From Dolosicoccus paucivorans (GTDB lineage Bacteria > Bacillota > Bacilli > Lactobacillales > Aerococcaceae), in assembly GCF_900100125.1 (NCBI RefSeq), contig NZ_FNEL01000013.1, positions 1 to 34,074 of the forward strand: a DNA stretch of 34,074 nucleotides. The letters run 5' to 3'. Numbering within the stretch: the first letter of the stretch is position 1; every line of letters begins with the position of its first letter. The notes beneath the pieces were generated by a model that ran no database searches, was not told the DNA's origin, and worked only from the letters and a program-made list of their open reading frames with translations. A program made the position numbers and the translations under genes. Positions 17,273-23,540 of this stretch are shown here, piece after piece.

Positions 17273-18079
17273 TTAATTATTTTGAGCTGCTAAATCTAAA
17301 TATTTTTCAATAGATTGTTTAATTTCATCGTTTGCGACGGCTTCTTCAATCACTTTATTAACTACAGCTAATAGACTTTCATTTCCTTTATCTACAACAG
17401 CAGATTGACCTGCTCCTTCATTTGGAACAGCTTCAGGTGCTTTAGTAATTTTGTCTTCATTCATTCTTAAAAATTCGCCGGCAGTGACACCATCCATAAA
17501 TACTGCGTCCAGTTGGCCGGTTTTTAGTGCTTCTACTAAAGTGTCATTTTTTTGCATTGAAACAATATCCATCTTAACGCCACTATCAACTAAATAAGCT
17601 TCTTGTACCGTTGCTTTTTGAACACCAACTTTTAACCCTTCAAGGTCTTCAACGGTTTGAACTGAATCAGCATTATCTTTAGCAACTAAGATATAGCTTT
17701 CGCCTTTATGGTAAGGAGTTGAAAAATCAATTTGTTTTGCTCTTTCTTCCGATTGGTTCATTCCTGCTAATGCAATATCAATGCGTCCTGTTTTAACGGA
17801 TTGAATGAGTGTGTCAAATCCCATGTTACGCACTTCCAATTCAACGCCTAATTCGTCGGCAATTTTTTGCGCTAATTCAATATCTACTCCGACAATTTCT
17901 TCTTTACCATCTTTCATTACAATCCATTCAAAAGGCGGAAAGTCAGCACTCGTTCCCAAAACTAACTTGCCATTTTTTTGAATACTTTCGACATCACTTT
18001 TAGCCGAGACAAGTGTTGCTGGCATCATCAGTGCTAAAATCATCACGCTTAAAACTAACTTCATTACTTTTTTCATCAT
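17273..18079 (-). CDS. Amino-acid ABC transporter substrate-binding protein, copy 3
   Basis: A 268-residue family 3 binding protein, very close to copy 4. A signal peptide (MMKKVMKLVLSVMILALMMP) is followed by TLVSA-KSDVES, a signal peptidase I-type site without Cys. Key stretches are LVLGTSADFPPFEW, VGVDIELAQKIADELG, SEERAKQIDFSTPY and a second-lobe segment VGVQKATVQEAYL. Two adjacent ATG codons can serve as start. It lies behind T-box B and ahead of T-box A. The ligand is inferred to be arginine or a similar basic amino acid from the leader, not from the protein. Confidence 0.9.
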   Translation of the reverse strand: MMKKVMKLVLSVMILALMMPATLVSAKSDVESIQKNGKLVLGTSADFPPFEWIVMKDGKEEIVGVDIELAQKIADELGVELEVRNMGFDTLIQSVKTGRIDIALAGMNQSEERAKQIDFSTPYHKGESYILVAKDNADSVQTVEDLEGLKVGVQKATVQEAYLVDSGVKMDIVSMQKNDTLVEALKTGQLDAVFMDGVTAGEFLRMNEDKITKAPEAVPNEGAGQSAVVDKGNESLLAVVNKVIEEAVANDEIKQSIEKYLDLAAQNN

Positions 18080-18117
18080 ACATTTCCTTTCTTAACTTTT
18101 ATTAATACAAAATAGTA

Positions 18118-18345
18118 TAAAAAAATCGCCTCTATTAGCAAATAGAGACGATTGCATCGCGGTACCACTCTAATTGATCTATTTAATCATAGATCCTCTT
18201 ATTCATTGAGTAACGTTCAATTAAACGAATCTGTTTCTTAACAGATTATCTCCTGAGTGCGGTTCAATAAATCATTGGTATAGGCTTTCACCTTTTCCTA
18301 TATCGCTGAATTCCGTTGTTTTATTTACTCTCTCATTCATTGATG
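18118..18345 (-). ncRNA. T-box leader B, before binding-protein copy 3
   Basis: The T-box GAGTGGTACCGCGATG lies at 18155-18170; the terminator stem (18125-18136 with 18141-18152) is followed by seven T. The specifier loop reads GAACCGCA as in leaders A and C, giving CGC (18259-18261) by the same alignment. The lower stem here is TGAG/CTCA. It begins right after the stop codon of copy 4. Confidence 0.92.
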
Positions 18346-18346
18346 A

Positions 18347-19153
18347 TTATTTATTATCTTCAGCAGCTAAATCTAAATACTTTTCAAGAGATTGTTTAAT
18401 CTCTTCATTGTCTTTCGCTTCTTCAATCACTTTATTAATGACTTCTAGTAAACTTGTATTATCTTTAGCTACCGCCACCGAATAACCTTCGTCATCCGTT
18501 GGAATAGTTTCAGATGCTTTAGTAATTGTGTCTTCATTCATTCTTAAAAACTCACCAGCCGTCACAGCATCCATAACAACGGCATCCAGTTTTCCTGTTT
18601 TAAGTGTTTCAATGAGAACGTCATTTTTAGGCATGGAAGTTAAATCAATATCCAACTGATTGTTTAATAAATAAGTTTCTTGAATCGTTCCTTTTTGAAC
18701 TCCAACTTTTAAGTCTTTAAGATCTTGAATTGTCGTCACTTTATCGGCTTTGTCTTTAGCAACGAGAATGTAGCTTTCTCCTTCATAGTAAGGGACAGAA
18801 AAATCAACTTGTTGTGCTCGTTCTTCTGTTTGACTAATTCCAGCAAGTGCCATATCAATGCGACCTGTCTTAACGGATTGAATCAGTGTGTCAAATCCGA
18901 CATTGCGAACTTCTAATTCAACACCTAATTCATCGGCAATTTTTTGACCTAATTCAATATCTACTCCAACTACTTCTTCTTTGCCATCCTTTAAAATGAT
19001 CCATTCAAAAGGAGGAAAATCAGCGCTTGTTCCTAAAACTAATTTGCCATTTTTTTGAATGCTTTCGACATCACTCTTTGCAAAGGCTAAAGAACTAGGA
19101 AGTACTAACATTAAAACTGCTAAACTAACTAAAAATTTAATAACTTTCTTCAT
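18347..19153 (-). CDS. Amino-acid ABC transporter substrate-binding protein, copy 4 (promoter-proximal)
   Basis: A 268-residue family 3 binding protein, first in transcription order. A signal peptide (MKKVIKFLVSLAVLMLVLPS) ends at AFA-KSDVES with no lipobox. Family motifs are LVLGTSADFPPFEW, GVDIELGQKIADELG, TEERAQQVDFSVPYYEG and VGVQKGTIQETYL. Its RBS (AAAGGAAA) and start are clear. It follows T-box C, the only leader with a recognisable promoter of its own. Gram-positive binding proteins of ABC importers are usually lipoproteins, so the missing Cys is odd. Confidence 0.9.
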   Translation of the reverse strand: MKKVIKFLVSLAVLMLVLPSSLAFAKSDVESIQKNGKLVLGTSADFPPFEWIILKDGKEEVVGVDIELGQKIADELGVELEVRNVGFDTLIQSVKTGRIDMALAGISQTEERAQQVDFSVPYYEGESYILVAKDKADKVTTIQDLKDLKVGVQKGTIQETYLLNNQLDIDLTSMPKNDVLIETLKTGKLDAVVMDAVTAGEFLRMNEDTITKASETIPTDDEGYSVAVAKDNTSLLEVINKVIEEAKDNEEIKQSLEKYLDLAAEDNK

Positions 19154-19185
19154 ATCGTTTCCTTTCTAATTTAATAAAAATAATG

Positions 19186-19440
19186 AATAAAAAGACCCGT
19201 CTCTGCCATTTAATTGACAGAGACGGGAAATTCCGCGGTACCACTCTAATTGATCTGCATTAAAGCAAATCCTCTTATTGATTGAGTAACGTTCAATTAG
19301 GCGAAGTCCGCTCACTTCATTCGCGGTCTTAATCTCCTGAGTGCGGTTCAATAAATTATTGGTATAGGCTTTCACCATGTCCTATATCGCTGAATTCCAT
19401 TAATTTATTTACTCTCTCATTCACTGACTTTCATTATTTG
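19186..19440 (-). ncRNA. T-box leader C, before binding-protein copy 4
   Basis: The T-box AGAGTGGTACCGCGG lies at 19233-19247; a strong terminator stem (CCCGTCTCTG arms between 19196 and 19227) is followed by TCTTTTT. The specifier loop GAACCGCA gives CGC at 19343-19345. UGGU in the T-box bulge requires a tRNA with A73; this disfavours tRNA(His), which has C73. Confidence 0.93.
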
Positions 19441-19446
19441 ATTCCT

Positions 19447-19475
19447 AGTATAACAACTTAATTTTCATTTGTAAA
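19447..19475 (-). promoter_or_regulatory. Sigma-A promoter of the binding-protein array
   Basis: TTTACA (19470-19475), 17 bases, TATACT (19447-19452) on the minus strand, about 10 bases before the start of T-box C. It lies between mreD and the array. Confidence 0.8.
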
Positions 19476-19492
19476 GAGAAATTATAAAATAA

Positions 19493-20038
19493 TTAGAAAA
19501 ACACATAAGGCGAGTAGCCCAATGCTTTCAATAATCGTTGTGTTGGATAGTATAAAACCATACTTAGAACCACATTAAATGTTAATGTTGGCCCTAAACG
19601 GTAAACTAAAAACTCAGACAGCGTCACGCCAGTCATTCCTGTTTCACGGTAAAATAAAAAGAGCATAAAATCAACAAAACTAATCATTAAAATAAATAAC
19701 ATAAATTGAATGATCGCTGATTTTGGAAAAAGACTTTTTACTTTACTAATGAAATAGGCAACTAAAAAGTAAAGGGTCGCGTAAAGCCCTAAAATTGTAT
19801 AAGTATACGAGTCAACGAGTAAACCAAGTAAAAAAGAGTAAACTAAGTAGCGAGGCATATTGAAATAAAAGCCAAAAACGACGACGACATATAAAGTCAA
19901 ATGAGAAATAATCACTTGTCCTTCACCAATAAATGAGTGAGGGAATATCGCCGGAAGTGCAGAATCAATGACAATCGCTAAAAAAGCGAGTGTTAAATAA
20001 GTCATGCGATTAGTTTGGTCATGTCCCATTCTATTCAT
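19493..20038 (-). CDS. mreD: Rod-shape-determining protein MreD
   Basis: A 181-residue membrane protein with about five to six hydrophobic helices, part of the MreBCD cell-wall elongation complex. The sequence has the typical YLVYSFLLGLLVDSYTYTILG segment broken by small residues and the expected size. It follows mreC by three bases, with its GGAGTG box inside the mreC end. Identification rests on position and membrane pattern as much as on sequence. It is the last gene of the mre unit. Confidence 0.88.
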   Translation of the reverse strand: MNRMGHDQTNRMTYLTLAFLAIVIDSALPAIFPHSFIGEGQVIISHLTLYVVVVFGFYFNMPRYLVYSFLLGLLVDSYTYTILGLYATLYFLVAYFISKVKSLFPKSAIIQFMLFILMISFVDFMLFLFYRETGMTGVTLSEFLVYRLGPTLTFNVVLSMVLYYPTQRLLKALGYSPYVFF

Positions 20039-20041
20039 ATA

Positions 20042-20878
20042 TTATTCACTCCGATTCTCGCGTTGAATGACAGTTACATAGCGGATATCTGTCATCTCAC
20101 CGGCAGGCTTAATTTCCACAATTTGGAATAAACCGTAGTCATCCATTTTAGAATCCGCCACTTCACCAATAAGTAAAGTACTTGGTGTCACTCCACCTAA
20201 TCCACTTGTAATGACTTTATCTCCTACTTCTACTTGAGCTTCGGGATCAACTTCTGTCATAATATAATGTTTACTTTTACGGTTGTAGCCACTTACAATA
20301 CCATTAACAGACCCTTTTTTAGCTTGTATACTTGCGGCTACTTTTCCTTCATTTGACTGGTCGGTCGTTAAGAGAAGAACTTTTGAACTCGTTGGGTTTA
20401 CTTCAATAATGCGCCCAATTAAGCCATTTCCTGCCATAACAGTCATATTCGGTTCAATTCCATCGGCCGCTCCCACATCGATCGTGAGACTTTCCATCCA
20501 TTGGTTAGGATTTCTTGCGATCACTGTTGCATTGATCGTCGCATAGTTACTCAATGTTTGTTTTAAGTCTAGCTCTTGTTTCATTTTATTATTTTCAGCT
20601 TCTAAATCCGCTAGTCTTACTTGCAACTCGTCTACTTTATCAATTTTTGTTTTAAGCTGTTGATTTTCTTCAAAGGTGTTCAACAAGCTATCCACTGAGT
20701 TGACAAAGCGAGCAACCATTGAAACAGGTTGAGTAAAAATACGCCCAATCCAAGCTGTGCCATCGTTAGCTGAACTTGTCACCACATTAGTAGACGAGCT
20801 TGTCATTGTATACCCTACTAAGGAGATAATCGCTATACTTGATAATAGTATTCCAATTAATTTTTTATTGTTTAACAC
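20042..20878 (-). CDS. mreC: Rod-shape-determining protein MreC
   Basis: A 278-residue bitopic protein. One N-terminal membrane helix (about 6-26), a coiled coil (about 65-107, with QVRLADLEAENNKMKQELDL), then the extracellular beta-barrel domain with ARNPNQWMESLTIDVGAADG and the VxxGxGLIGRI-like block. MreC links MreB and MreD to the penicillin-binding proteins of elongation. It sits between mreB and mreD with short gaps. Confidence 0.93.
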   Translation of the reverse strand: MLNNKKLIGILLSSIAIISLVGYTMTSSSTNVVTSSANDGTAWIGRIFTQPVSMVARFVNSVDSLLNTFEENQQLKTKIDKVDELQVRLADLEAENNKMKQELDLKQTLSNYATINATVIARNPNQWMESLTIDVGAADGIEPNMTVMAGNGLIGRIIEVNPTSSKVLLLTTDQSNEGKVAASIQAKKGSVNGIVSGYNRKSKHYIMTEVDPEAQVEVGDKVITSGLGGVTPSTLLIGEVADSKMDDYGLFQIVEIKPAGEMTDIRYVTVIQRENRSE

Positions 20879-20895
20879 TCTTTAGCCTCATTTCA

Positions 20896-21915
20896 TTAAC
20901 GTTTTGTTCGTTCTACTTTTTTTATTTGTCGTTGTAAATCATCAAGCACATACCCTGCTCCTAAAGCCACCACATCCATTGGATATTCAGCTAAATGAAC
21001 AGGCATATTTAATTCTTTTTGAAGCCTTTCTGGCAAACGTTTTAAAAGACTTGTTCCACCCGAGAGCAAAAGGCCTGAATTACTTATATCAACAATTAGT
21101 TCAGGAGGCGTTTGTTCTAAAACGTCTTGAATCCCTGTAATAATTTGACGAATTAACGGTTCAATCGCTCGCGAAATAATTAAACTACGTACATTGCGTT
21201 CTATTGGTAAAAAGTTAGTAGCTCGCTGCCCCGCTGTAAGGCAAGTCTCTTTTTCGTCGCTTGCTGTTAACACGGCATAACCTATTTCCTGTTTGATCTT
21301 TTGAGCCATCTGTTCACTAATAATCATTTCATAATGAAGACGCAAAGCTTCTTGAATATACTGGTCAAATAAATCGCCACCAATTGGTAGTGCTTTACTG
21401 TAGACATGATCATTATAAGACAAAACCCCAATATCAGTCACAGCACTGCCGATATCAACCACTAAATGTCCTTTAGGTTCTTGAATCGGTAACTTAGCTC
21501 CTAGAGCTGCTGCGTAAGGTGCTTCTAAAATCATTGCTTTATGAATATTTAACTCCTTTAAAACATCTAATAAAGCTTTTTGTGATATTTGTGACGTTTC
21601 ACTAGGGATACAAATTACAATTTCTGATTGGGGAGTTCGTTTGTTCAACGCCTTTTTAATAAAAAAACTCAGCATTGGCTTTAGAAGTGTCATACTGTCG
21701 ACAACGCCATATTTTATCGGATGAATGATTTCAACGTCTTTATTGGTTTTGCCAATTAAATGAATCGCTTCCTGTCCAAAAGCTACCGGTTCTTTAGATG
21801 TACGGTCAATAGCTACAACAGAAGGTTCACGTAAGGCGATGCCTTTTTTTTCAATGTAAATGACCGTATTCGCGCTACCTAGATCGATCCCCACACGCGC
21901 TTTTTTAAAAAACAT
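20896..21915 (-). CDS. mreB: MreB-type actin homologue, divergent
   Basis: A 339-residue actin-like ATPase that forms membrane-bound filaments directing lateral wall synthesis. Phosphate-1 motif is IDLGSANTVIY (about 10-20), phosphate-2 is DIGSAVTDIGVLS (154-166), and the adenosine motif is LSGGTSLLKRLP (284-295). Compared with the usual MreB DIGGGTTEVAVIS and LTGGGALL, the glycines of the second phosphate loop are replaced (GGT to SAV), so nucleotide turnover may differ. Position ahead of mreC and mreD supports MreB and not Mbl or MreBH. An extended -10 promoter precedes it and GGAAGGTGA is the ribosome binding site. Confidence 0.9.
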   Translation of the reverse strand: MFFKKARVGIDLGSANTVIYIEKKGIALREPSVVAIDRTSKEPVAFGQEAIHLIGKTNKDVEIIHPIKYGVVDSMTLLKPMLSFFIKKALNKRTPQSEIVICIPSETSQISQKALLDVLKELNIHKAMILEAPYAAALGAKLPIQEPKGHLVVDIGSAVTDIGVLSYNDHVYSKALPIGGDLFDQYIQEALRLHYEMIISEQMAQKIKQEIGYAVLTASDEKETCLTAGQRATNFLPIERNVRSLIISRAIEPLIRQIITGIQDVLEQTPPELIVDISNSGLLLSGGTSLLKRLPERLQKELNMPVHLAEYPMDVVALGAGYVLDDLQRQIKKVERTKR

Positions 21916-21953
21916 GCCTTCACCTTCCTGTCCTTTTTAAAATCCTACTTTCA

Positions 21954-21959
21954 ATTATA
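21954..21959 (-). promoter_or_regulatory. Extended -10 promoter of mreBCD
   Basis: TGCTATAAT on the minus strand carries the TGN extension; the -35 region is poor. It lies just downstream of the cspA terminator. Confidence 0.6.
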
Positions 21960-22006
21960 GCAAATCTCTTTCGTAAAAAGCTAGCGAAGGTAAAGGTTTT
22001 TAAATC

Positions 22007-22030
22007 AAAAAAAGCATCCCGAAGGATGCT
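22007..22030 (-). terminator. Terminator after cspA
   Basis: AGCATCC and GGATGCT (22024-22030 and 22013-22019) form a stem closed by a UUCG tetraloop in the RNA, followed by seven T. Confidence 0.92.
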
Positions 22031-22044
22031 AAGTATTTGTTTAA

Positions 22045-22245
22045 TTATAATTTAACAACGTTCACTGCTTGAGGACCACGTTCGCCTTCTTCAACTTCAA
22101 ACTCAACGGCTTGACCTTCTTCTAGCGTTTTGAATCCTTCAGATTGGATTGCTGAGAAATGTACGAATACATCATCTGCATCTTCACGTTCGATAAATCC
22201 AAATCCTTTGTCTGCATTGAACCATTTAACTGTTCCTTGTTCCAT
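22045..22245 (-). CDS. csp: Cold-shock protein, CspA family
   Basis: A 66-residue single cold-shock domain that binds single-stranded RNA and DNA. RNP1 is KGFGFIER (about 14-21), RNP2 is DVFVHFSAI (about 26-34), and the start [11 protein letters not shown] is standard. The ATG at 22245 is chosen because AGGAGG lies 8 bases upstream; a TTG one codon earlier would be closer to the box. A leader of about 95 bases precedes it, as is usual for temperature-responsive csp mRNAs. It is a monocistronic unit between a good promoter and a terminator. Confidence 0.95.
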   Translation of the reverse strand: MEQGTVKWFNADKGFGFIEREDADDVFVHFSAIQSEGFKTLEEGQAVEFEVEEGERGPQAVNVVKL

Positions 22246-22347
22246 CAATATTACCTCCTCGAGTGCCCAGCACTACTATATTTATTCTTGCAAGCTGGTA
22301 CGAAGCAGTAAATTGACATTCTTACCAATTTCAAAAACATTACTTAA

Positions 22348-22376
22348 ATTATACCATCTTTCACAATTAATAGCAA
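22348..22376 (-). promoter_or_regulatory. Promoter of csp
   Basis: TTGCTA (22371-22376), 17 bases, TATAAT (22348-22353). The TATAAT is preceded by TGG, an extended -10. The long untranslated leader runs from about 22341 to 22246. Confidence 0.8.
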
Positions 22377-22431
22377 TTACTTTAATCGCTTCCATAAAGC
22401 TTTTCAACGACGATTACGATTGCGCCGTTAG

Positions 22432-22725
22432 CTAAATCGCTCGGTATTGATACATTAAATCATCTTCTAAAATATCCGCATCATTGTATATCGGCCCTTC
22501 TAGCGTGAATGCATCTTTAATTTGCTTCCATAACGAAGGATGAATTTCTTCTACCTTCCCTCGAGCGGGACGTTCAACTTCATGAATATAAGGAATCTGA
22601 CCGGTAATCTCTTCATTGGCGACAACAAAAATCTCTTTATTGGTATACCCTTCTTTTCTTAATTCATCAATTACTTCCAACGCTTCAGGAACAGTGTAAT
22701 AAACACCAATAACCCGTTTAGTCAT
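22432..22725 (-). CDS. General-stress protein 17M-like (YflT family)
   Basis: A 97-residue protein. The N-terminal half (KRVIGVYYTVPEALEVIDEL and KEGYTNKEIFVVANEE) fits the GSP17M/YflT domain (PF11181-type), heat- and stress-induced in B. subtilis. The C-terminal half is acidic and ends DDLMYQYRAI. The start is set at the ATG 22725 because AAAGGG lies 8 bases upstream; the GTG at 22734 overlaps that box. A promoter (TTGCAT-17-CATACT) is at 22756-22784. It stands alone between radC and csp. No biochemical activity is known. Confidence 0.75.
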   Translation of the reverse strand: MTKRVIGVYYTVPEALEVIDELRKEGYTNKEIFVVANEEITGQIPYIHEVERPARGKVEEIHPSLWKQIKDAFTLEGPIYNDADILEDDLMYQYRAI

Positions 22726-22755
22726 AGCTTTCACCCTTTATTTATTATTAAATTA

Positions 22756-22784
22756 AGTATGACAGGGGCCAATTCAATATGCAA
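22756..22784 (-). promoter_or_regulatory. Candidate promoter of the GSP17M-like gene
   Basis: TTGCAT (22779-22784), 17 bases, CATACT (22756-22761) on the minus strand. Confidence 0.5.
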
Positions 22785-22794
22785 TCATAACCAT

Positions 22795-23490
22795 TTAAGA
22801 AAATAAATTGGTTTCTTCTCGAATACTTAAATAACGATCTTCGCCAATAATAAAGTGATCCAACAATTCAATTCCCATCAAATCGCCGCATTCAATGAGT
22901 CGTTTAGTAAAGTTTAAATCTGCGGGGGAAGGTTTAGTGTCACCGGACGGATGATTATGCGCGATAATAATCCGTGCGGTAGGGTACTTCACTGCTTCTT
23001 TAAAGATTTCTCTTGGATGAGCAACGCTTTGAGAGACACTGCCGATAAAAATATTTTTTGTTTGAATGACCTCGTTTTTAGTGTTGAGAAATAATGCCAT
23101 TAAATGTTCTTGGTGTAAATGCTTCATATTATCTAATAACCACTCCCCGGCAGCCGTCGTTGAAAGAATTTGGCCTCTTTTCAACAGACGACTTTGATAG
23201 ACTCGCTGGCCAAATTCAATGGCTGCTTGAAGCTCAATGGCTTTAACAGGACCAATTCCTGGCACTTCTTGCAACTCTTCAATACTTACTTGCCGCAATT
23301 GGTATAAATCTTTAAAATGCGTCAACACAGATTGGGCTAAATTTAATACACTAGTCTTTCTTGTTCCTGTTCGCAACAAAATCGCAAGCAGTTCATAATC
23401 AGCCAATGCTTTAGCACCATACAACAACAAACGTTCCCGCGGTTGAGAATCAACCGGAAGTTCTTGAACTTTTAACAATGAATTTTGCAT
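22795..23490 (-). CDS. radC: RadC family (JAMM/MPN+) protein
   Basis: A 231-residue protein. The N-terminal half holds a helix-hairpin-helix-like region (LQEVPGIGPVKAIELQAAIE), the C-terminal half the JAMM metalloprotease-like motif AHNHPSGDTKPSPADL (H-x-H...D metal ligands). Despite the name, its role in DNA repair is unproven; in B. subtilis it also lies next to mreB. Here a csp and a stress gene are inserted between radC and mreB. Its Shine-Dalgarno sequence is part of a terminator-like hairpin (23495-23534), so expression may be conditional. Confidence 0.92.
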   Translation of the reverse strand: MQNSLLKVQELPVDSQPRERLLLYGAKALADYELLAILLRTGTRKTSVLNLAQSVLTHFKDLYQLRQVSIEELQEVPGIGPVKAIELQAAIEFGQRVYQSRLLKRGQILSTTAAGEWLLDNMKHLHQEHLMALFLNTKNEVIQTKNIFIGSVSQSVAHPREIFKEAVKYPTARIIIAHNHPSGDTKPSPADLNFTKRLIECGDLMGIELLDHFIIGEDRYLSIREETNLFS

Positions 23491-23534
23491 AAAAAATACC
23501 TCCTATTACATAAGTTAGTAAAATAGAAGGTATT
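23491..23534 (-). promoter_or_regulatory. Terminator-like hairpin that includes the radC ribosome binding site
   Basis: On the minus strand AATACCTTCTATT (23522-23534) pairs over 13 bases with AATAGGAGGTATT (23495-23507, one G-U pair), followed by TTTTTT directly before the radC ATG. The GGAGG (23499-23503) stands 8 bases from the ATG and is inside the stem. The element can end folC transcription and can also hide the radC start site. Confidence 0.8.
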
Positions 23535-23540
23535 CCATTT

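Noticed and set aside
19166-19378. 70-residue frame on the minus strand within leader C
   Set aside because: It covers the T-box and terminator stem and has no ribosome binding site; the RNA leader explains the sequence.
17028-19440. Histidine specifier (CAC) in the array T-boxes
   Set aside because: CAC would overlap the lower stem, and the UGGU bulge does not fit the C73 of tRNA(His).
16176-19440. The roughly 1.08-kb repeats as a CRISPR array or mobile element
   Set aside because: The repeats are full genes plus T-box leaders with diverged sequence; there are no short spacers, terminal inverted repeats or transposase.
22130-22435. Plus-strand frame of 101 residues opposite csp
   Set aside because: It runs antisense to csp and its promoter, lacks a ribosome binding site and resembles nothing I know.
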